DNA from: Gryllotalpicola ginsengisoli DSM 22003
GTDB lineage: Bacteria; Actinomycetota; Actinomycetes; Actinomycetales; Microbacteriaceae
DNA: 58,376 nucleotides
Direction of reading: 5' to 3'
Assembly (NCBI RefSeq): GCF_000419445.1
Contig: NZ_AULK01000010.1
Span: forward strand, 1 to 58,376
Shown here: positions 53,729 through 58,376 of the stretch, one piece after another
Position numbering within the stretch: the stretch's first letter is position 1
Layout of the letters: every line of letters begins with the position of its first letter
Program-made: the position numbers and the translations under genes
Notes under the pieces: model-generated
Databases searched by the model: none
Told to the model about the DNA's origin: nothing
What the model saw: the letters and a program-made list of their open reading frames with translations, nothing else

Positions 53729-55045
53729 ATGACGACACCGGAACCCGCCGGCGGCACCCTGCAGGGGCTGTTCACCACCTTCCAGAGCACGCTCGGCAGC
53801 CGCTCGCGCAGCCTGATCGAGCCGATCACGCGCGCCGTCGAGCCGGTGGTCGCGGCCGCCCGCCCGCTCGGCCGCTGGTGGCGGGTGGCGTTGCAGACGG
53901 TGCCGGTTCCGGGGCGCATCGTGCTGTTCGGGGCGATCGGATGCCTCGTGCTGGGCTTCTGGCTCAACTGGTCGGAGCTCGTCTTCGCCGGGGCGACCCT
54001 CGGCGCGGCGCTGCTCATCGCCGTCGGCTTCGCCATCGGCCGCACCACCTACGCCGTCACGGTCGAACTGAACCCGCGGCGGGTGGTCGTCGGCGGGCGC
54101 GCGCTCGGCCGCCTCGCCGTGACCAACAATGGCACCCGCCCGGTGCTGCCCACCCGCATGGAGCTGCCGGTCGGCCGCGCGCACGCCGAGTTCCAGCTGC
54201 CGCGGCTCGCGCCGGCGCAGGAGCACGAGGACCTCTTCGCCGTGCCCACCAACCGGCGCGCGCTGATCCTCGCCGGGCCCGCGACCTCGGTGCGCGGCGA
54301 CCAGCTCGGGCTGGTGCGCCGCACGCAGACCTGGACGGACCGCATCGAGCTGTTCGTGCACCCGAAGACGGCGCGGCTGAAGGCGTCGGCGCAGGGCCTC
54401 GTGCGCGACCTCGAGGGGCAGGCGACCAAGACCATCACCAACAGCGACCTGGCGTTCCACGCGCTGCGGCCGTACGAGCGCGGCGACTCGATGAAGAACG
54501 TGCACTGGCGCACCTCGGCCCGCACCGGGCAGCTCATGGTGCGGCAGTACCAGGAGACCCGCCGCTCGCAGCTGCTGCTCACCATGGGGGCCGACCTCGC
54601 GCACTACGCGGGCGAGGAGGAGTTCGAGCTCGCCGTCTCGGCCCTCGCATCCGTCGGCACGCACGTCATCGCCGAGGAGAACCAGGTCGTCGCCGGGTGG
54701 GACGGCGGCCAGCTGCACAGCCGCAACCCGGTCTCGCTGCTCGACGACTCCTGCCGCATCGAGCCGGTCACGCGGCGGCCGAAGCCGCTGCGCGAGGTCG
54801 TGCGGCAGTCGGCGGGCCGGCGCTCGCAGCCGAGCGTCGTGATGCTCGTCGTCGGGTCGCTGGCGCCGTCGCCGGACATCCGGGCGGTGGCGACGCTGTT
54901 CAGCCCCGACACGGTGTTCACCGCGATCAAGGCCGACGTGGCGGGCGAGCCCGGCATGCGCCGCATCGGCCCCGTCACGGTCGCGAGCATCTCGTCGCTG
55001 CGCGACCTGCCCTCGATGATCGTGAGACTGGGGACGCAGCAATGA
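53729..55045 (+). CDS. DUF58-domain membrane protein
   Basis: A 438-residue protein with an amphipathic N-terminus, two membrane helices (IVLFGAIGCLVLGFWL and VFAGATLGAALLIAVGFAI, about residues 60-105) and a cytoplasmic beta-rich region leading to the DUF58 motif LRPYERGDSMKNVHWRTSAR, which precedes a VWA-like domain (LLLTMGADLAHY). It is the usual partner of MoxR ATPases. Its stop overlaps the start of the transglutaminase-fold gene (ATGA), so the products are made in fixed ratio. Confidence 0.92.
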   Translation: MTTPEPAGGTLQGLFTTFQSTLGSRSRSLIEPITRAVEPVVAAARPLGRWWRVALQTVPVPGRIVLFGAIGCLVLGFWLNWSELVFAGATLGAALLIAVGFAIGRTTYAVTVELNPRRVVVGGRALGRLAVTNNGTRPVLPTRMELPVGRAHAEFQLPRLAPAQEHEDLFAVPTNRRALILAGPATSVRGDQLGLVRRTQTWTDRIELFVHPKTARLKASAQGLVRDLEGQATKTITNSDLAFHALRPYERGDSMKNVHWRTSARTGQLMVRQYQETRRSQLLLTMGADLAHYAGEEEFELAVSALASVGTHVIAEENQVVAGWDGGQLHSRNPVSLLDDSCRIEPVTRRPKPLREVVRQSAGRRSQPSVVMLVVGSLAPSPDIRAVATLFSPDTVFTAIKADVAGEPGMRRIGPVTVASISSLRDLPSMIVRLGTQQ

Positions 55046-57318
55046 CCGCGCCGCGCTCGTTCTGGACCGACCTCGGCGTCGTCGCCGCGCTCTCGGCCAT
55101 CGCCGCGCTCGGCTTCCAGCCGCTGTACGGCGGCATCGTCTTCGTGCTGCCCGCGCTCGGCGGCCTGCTCGTCAGCCTGGCCGCCGCGGCCGCGGGCCGC
55201 CTGCTGCGCGCGCCGCTGATCACCACGATCGCCTTCGGCATCGCCGGATACTTCCTCTTCGGCAGCGCCTTCGCAATGCCCGCGACGGCCACCTTCACCG
55301 TGCTGCCCAACCTCGACACCCTGTCGGGGCTGGTGCGCGGCGCCGTGTTCGGGTGGTCCGACGCGGTCACCCTCACCGCGCCGCTGCAGGAGCCGCCGTA
55401 CATCGGCGTCGTCGCCTACGTCGCCTGCTGGGCGGCCGCGCTCATCTCCGGGGCGGTCGTCGCCCACTGGGCGCCGTCGGCCGGGCCGGGCTCGCCGCTG
55501 CGGCGGTGCGTCGCGGTCGCTGCGCCGCTCGCGCTGCTCATCGCGACCATCCTGCTCGGCACGCATCAGGTGTTCCTCGGCGGGGTGCGCGGGGTGGTCT
55601 TCACGGCGCTGGCGCTGGTGTGGATCTGCTGGCGGCAGAGTGCCGATGAGGCATCCGTCTCGGCCGGTCAGAGCGGGTCGCGGCGCAAGCTGATCGGCTC
55701 GGCGACGGTCGTGCTCGGCGCGCTGCTCGTCGGCGGACTGGTCGGCGGGCTGGTGCAGCCGGCCGCCGCCGACCGTTTCGTGGCGCGCGACGAGATCGTG
55801 CCGCCCTTCGACCCGCTCGACTACCCGAGCCCGCTCGCCGCGTTCCGCAAGTACGTCAACGACGAGAACAAGACGGTGCTGTTCACCGAGAGCGGGCTGC
55901 CCAAGGGCTCGTACGTGCGGCTCGCGACGATGGACGCGTGGGACGGCGTGGTGTGGAACGTGTCGGCGGATGCCTCGACGGCGTCCGGCTCCGGCGCGTT
56001 CCGGTTGCTCGGCCGCAAGCTGCCCGAGCCGAGCCTGTTCACCGCCGGGGCGACCACCAAGGCGACCTTCACCATCAAGGACTACACGGGCGTGTGGCTG
56101 CCATCGGGCAGCTACCCCACGGGGCTGCAGTTCGAGGGCGACGACGCCGAGCAGACGGCGCAGAACGTGCGGGTGAACTCCGAGACCGGCACGGTCGCGC
56201 TCACCTCGGGCGTGACCAAGGGGCTCAGCTACCAGATGGAGGTCACGGCGCTGAAGGTGCCCGACGAGAAGGCGCTCGCGGCGATTCCCCCGGCGACGCT
56301 CGACCCGGCCGACCGGCAGAACGTGCCCGACGTCGTCGAGAGCACGGCGACGCAGTACGCCGGCGACGCGACGACCGCGCTGCAGAAGCTGCAGAACCTG
56401 CAGCGGTCGCTGCAGAACCTCGGCTATCTGAGCCACGGCCGGCCGGACGACTCGGTGCCGGCGCGGGCCGGCGAGGGCGCGGACCGGGTGGTCGAGCTGC
56501 TCACCCAGACCCCCATGGTCGGGGATCAGGAGCAGTACACGACCGCGTTCGCGCTGATGGCCGGTTCGCTGGGCTTCTCGACGCGCGTCGTGCTCGGCGC
56601 GAAGGTGCCGTCGCAGGGCGGCGACGTCGACATCACCGGCAACGACGTCACGGCGTGGGTCGAGGTCGCGTTCCAGGGCGTGGGCTGGGTGCCGTTCTTC
56701 CCGACCCCGACGAAGACGGATGCTCCGAAGGAGCAGACCGTGAAGCCGAAGGTCATCCCGCAGCCGCAGGTGCGCCAGCCGCCGCGCGACCACCTCAAGG
56801 ACGATCAGCTGCTCACCCCGGTGCAGACGGAGGACCAGCACAAGAAGAAGCAGCAGAAGGGCTTCGAGATCCCCGTCTGGGCGTACTGGGCCGGCGGATC
56901 GCTCCTGCTGCTCGCCGCGATCGTGTTCCTGCCCCTGCTCATCGTGTGGCTGTTGAAACGCCGGCGCAGACGCAAACGGAGCCGGGGGCCGGGCGACCGT
57001 CAGGCGGCGGGCGCGTGGGCCGAGTTGCGCAGCGCGCTCGCGGAGCTGGGGCTCGCCGCTCCGGCGCAGGTCACCACGCGACGCCAGCTGGCCCGGCACT
57101 ACGAGACCGCGGGTGCGGCGATCGGCGTGGCCGTGCCGGACGGATCGCTGGGTCCGCTCGCCCGCGAGGTCGACCACGCGGTGTTCTCCGCCGACGATGT
57201 CGGCCCGGAGGCCGCGACGGCGCTGTGGGCCTCGGTCGACAAGGTGCTCGAGCAGGCGCGCAGCGGGTTGAGTTGGGTGCGCCGGCGCCTCGCTGACTAC
57301 CGCTACAGCCGCATATAG
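55042..57318 (+). CDS. TgpA-like membrane protein with a transglutaminase-fold domain lacking its catalytic triad
   Basis: A 758-residue protein of the DUF3488/transglutaminase-like architecture: about seven N-terminal membrane helices to residue 240, an external region, the transglutaminase-like core (about 440-560), one more membrane helix (WAGGSLLLLAAIVFLPLLIV, about 615-640), a basic stop (KRRRRRKRSR) and a cytoplasmic tail. The core is recognisable (TTAFALMAGSLGFSTRVVLG; AWVEVAFQGVGWVPF), but the catalytic Cys position in GDQEQYT is Gln496, the His before AWVEV is Thr537, and the Asp of the usual VPFDPTP is Phe553. It should therefore be inactive as a protease or crosslinker and act as a scaffold or binding protein with MoxR and DUF58. 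Confidence 0.88.
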   Translation: MTAPRSFWTDLGVVAALSAIAALGFQPLYGGIVFVLPALGGLLVSLAAAAAGRLLRAPLITTIAFGIAGYFLFGSAFAMPATATFTVLPNLDTLSGLVRGAVFGWSDAVTLTAPLQEPPYIGVVAYVACWAAALISGAVVAHWAPSAGPGSPLRRCVAVAAPLALLIATILLGTHQVFLGGVRGVVFTALALVWICWRQSADEASVSAGQSGSRRKLIGSATVVLGALLVGGLVGGLVQPAAADRFVARDEIVPPFDPLDYPSPLAAFRKYVNDENKTVLFTESGLPKGSYVRLATMDAWDGVVWNVSADASTASGSGAFRLLGRKLPEPSLFTAGATTKATFTIKDYTGVWLPSGSYPTGLQFEGDDAEQTAQNVRVNSETGTVALTSGVTKGLSYQMEVTALKVPDEKALAAIPPATLDPADRQNVPDVVESTATQYAGDATTALQKLQNLQRSLQNLGYLSHGRPDDSVPARAGEGADRVVELLTQTPMVGDQEQYTTAFALMAGSLGFSTRVVLGAKVPSQGGDVDITGNDVTAWVEVAFQGVGWVPFFPTPTKTDAPKEQTVKPKVIPQPQVRQPPRDHLKDDQLLTPVQTEDQHKKKQQKGFEIPVWAYWAGGSLLLLAAIVFLPLLIVWLLKRRRRRKRSRGPGDRQAAGAWAELRSALAELGLAAPAQVTTRRQLARHYETAGAAIGVAVPDGSLGPLAREVDHAVFSADDVGPEAATALWASVDKVLEQARSGLSWVRRRLADYRYSRI

Positions 57319-57326
57319 TCGACACC

Positions 57327-57890
57327 GTGGAGAACGGCTACATCACTCCGCCACCCGGGCTGCTGCCGGCTGCGCCCGAGGTCGATGTGCCGCGCCGCGA
57401 GCAGGTGCCGGCGGCGCCGTCGTTCCCGAGCTTCGCACCGTCCCCACTGGGGGTGCCGGCGCAGGTTCCCGCGGCGCCGGCCGCCCCTGCCGCCGCGCCC
57501 GCGGAGCCGCCGGTCGAGACGACGTCGGTGAAGGTGGTCGCGCCGCAGTCGGTGCCCGAGCCGAAGTGGTCGTTGCGTCTGGGGGACGGCACGCAGATCG
57601 CCCTGGCCGGGTCGACGTTCGTCGGTCGCAATCCGGTGCCGTCCGATGCGGCGCCCGATGGTGCGGTGCTTCCGCTGAATGATCCCGCGAAGTCGCTCTC
57701 CAAGACGCACGCCCTGCTCGTGCCGTCGAACGACTATCTGATGGTCACGGACCTGCACTCCACGAACGGTGTCGCCGCGGTCGCGCCGAGCGGTGAGGTC
57801 ACCGTGCTCGAGCCGGGGCGCAGTGCGGCGATCGCCCCTGGGTCCACGCTGCAACTCGGCAGCTTCGCGGTGACGGTGCTGCTCGCCTGA
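57327..57890 (+). CDS. FHA-domain protein with Pro/Ala-rich N-terminus
   Basis: A 187-residue protein starting at GTG 57327, eight bases after the transglutaminase-fold gene. The first about 75 residues are Pro/Ala-rich and disordered (APAAPAAAPAEPPVETTSVK), with Thr residues that could be kinase targets. The FHA domain (about 80-187) keeps TFVGRNPVPSD, SLSKTHALLV and DLHSTNGVAAV, the phospho-Thr-binding residues. It closes the kinase/giant-protein locus and links the membrane complex to kinase signalling. Confidence 0.9.
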   Translation: MENGYITPPPGLLPAAPEVDVPRREQVPAAPSFPSFAPSPLGVPAQVPAAPAAPAAAPAEPPVETTSVKVVAPQSVPEPKWSLRLGDGTQIALAGSTFVGRNPVPSDAAPDGAVLPLNDPAKSLSKTHALLVPSNDYLMVTDLHSTNGVAAVAPSGEVTVLEPGRSAAIAPGSTLQLGSFAVTVLLA

Positions 57891-58376
57891 GCAGTGCTGG
57901 CTGGCGGCGTTGCCCGGGTCAGCCTTGTCGGCTCGCGTCGAGCGCGTTCTGGGTTGTGCATGCTGGATATGGCGGGATACATCGTACGAGCGAGCGCGTT
58001 GGCTTGCGCCGCGTGCATTCCGCCCTGCACTTGCTGAGTAAGGCCGGCCACCTCGCGCGTCATTAGTTCGCGGGCGCGCTCGCGTCGTGCGCATTCCAGG
58101 GCGGGCATGCCGGATAAGACCGGATGCGACGTTCGAGGCAGTGGTGCCTGAGTACCGGAGCCGTGCCCGGCGCGCATGCCCTCCCGGACGTTCGCTGGTC
58201 TGCCTCTGGCGGTCCGTCCCTGCCTCTGCCTCTGCCTCTGCCTCTGCCTCTGCCTCTGGGCAGGGTTGTGCCGTGGTGTTTATCCGGTGTCGTTTCGGGT
58301 TTGTCGTGTTTGGGTTTCCAGCTGGGTTCGGATGCCGGATTTGTGGTGCAGGGTCAGGGGTGGCTGGCCTGGCCAG
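57891..58376. other. Terminal 486 bases without a convincing gene
   Basis: No ORF here has a recognisable domain. A leftward reading frame through about 57950-58140 (SHPVLSGMPALECARR; LTQQVQGGMHAAQANA) has fairly normal protein composition, but it runs into the FHA gene on the opposite strand and has no recognisable end, so it may be a gene remnant. The last 120 bases are G/T-rich on the plus strand. A hexanucleotide repeat is listed separately. Confidence 0.4.
58221..58256 (+). repeat. Six tandem copies of TGCCTC
   Basis: Six perfect TGCCTC units in 36 bases, with further single TGCCTCTG copies at 58201 and just upstream. Such a repeat can change length by slippage. It is in non-coding sequence as far as can be seen. 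Confidence 0.9.

Noticed and set aside
58108-58130. Sequence resembling an enterobacterial REP element (GCCGGATAAG with GGATGCGAC)
   Set aside because: Order and spacing of the two halves do not form the REP hairpin, and the host is an actinobacterium.
58201-58260. Possible CRISPR-like array
   Set aside because: The units are six bases with no spacers; it is a simple tandem repeat.

Overview
The window comes from a high-GC actinobacterium, most likely a member of the Microbacteriaceae. Evidence is the very high GC with GTG starts and ATGA/GTGA stop-start overlaps, the DUF222/13E12 HNH protein, a DUF7882 protein, a Corynebacterium/Microbacteriaceae-style inositol operon, and frequent use of the GCATCCG/CGGATGC heptamer. 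No CRISPR array, rRNA, transposase or integrase was found.

Left part (1-26.3 kb): a truncated DUF222-HNH gene is followed by a nine-gene leftward myo-inositol catabolic operon in the order iolC, Cgl0158-type aldolase, iolA, iolB, iolD, iolE-like, iolG, iolH, Gfo/Idh oxidoreductase. The last gene has an in-frame amber codon. To the right of its promoter lies a cloverleaf-forming tRNA-like sequence with a CAU anticodon. Then come a flavin reductase, an S9 peptidase, several small housekeeping genes, a uronate dehydrogenase, a HAD phosphatase, a CynX-type MFS carrier, pobA with a divergent MFS transporter preceded by a 12-codon leader ORF, a MacB-type ABC pair and an alcohol dehydrogenase.

Island (26.3-35.2 kb): a lower-GC carbohydrate-use cassette. 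It has a secreted Asp-box (sialidase-fold) enzyme with a ricin-B lectin domain, and divergently a GH2 hydrolase, an ABC importer (lipoprotein plus two permeases) and a LacI regulator. Two 13-bp operator-like repeats sit in the divergent promoter region. A broken LacI N-terminus marks the left edge, and tRNA-Ser(CGA) lies just right of the cassette.

Right part (35.3-58.4 kb): radA, a nested palindromic element, then a tightly packed rightward locus. Its order is PP2C phosphatase, FHA protein, membrane Ser/Thr kinase, FHA-like/HTH protein, two giant (about 1,800 aa) tandem paralogues with one N-terminal membrane anchor and arrays of Ig-like and FN3 domains, MoxR ATPase, DUF58 protein, transglutaminase-fold membrane protein and another FHA protein. 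The transglutaminase-fold protein has lost the Cys, His and Asp positions of its active site. The gene order suggests a phospho-regulated cell-surface assembly system built around the giant proteins; this is the best candidate in the window for an undescribed system. The last about 480 bases hold no convincing gene.
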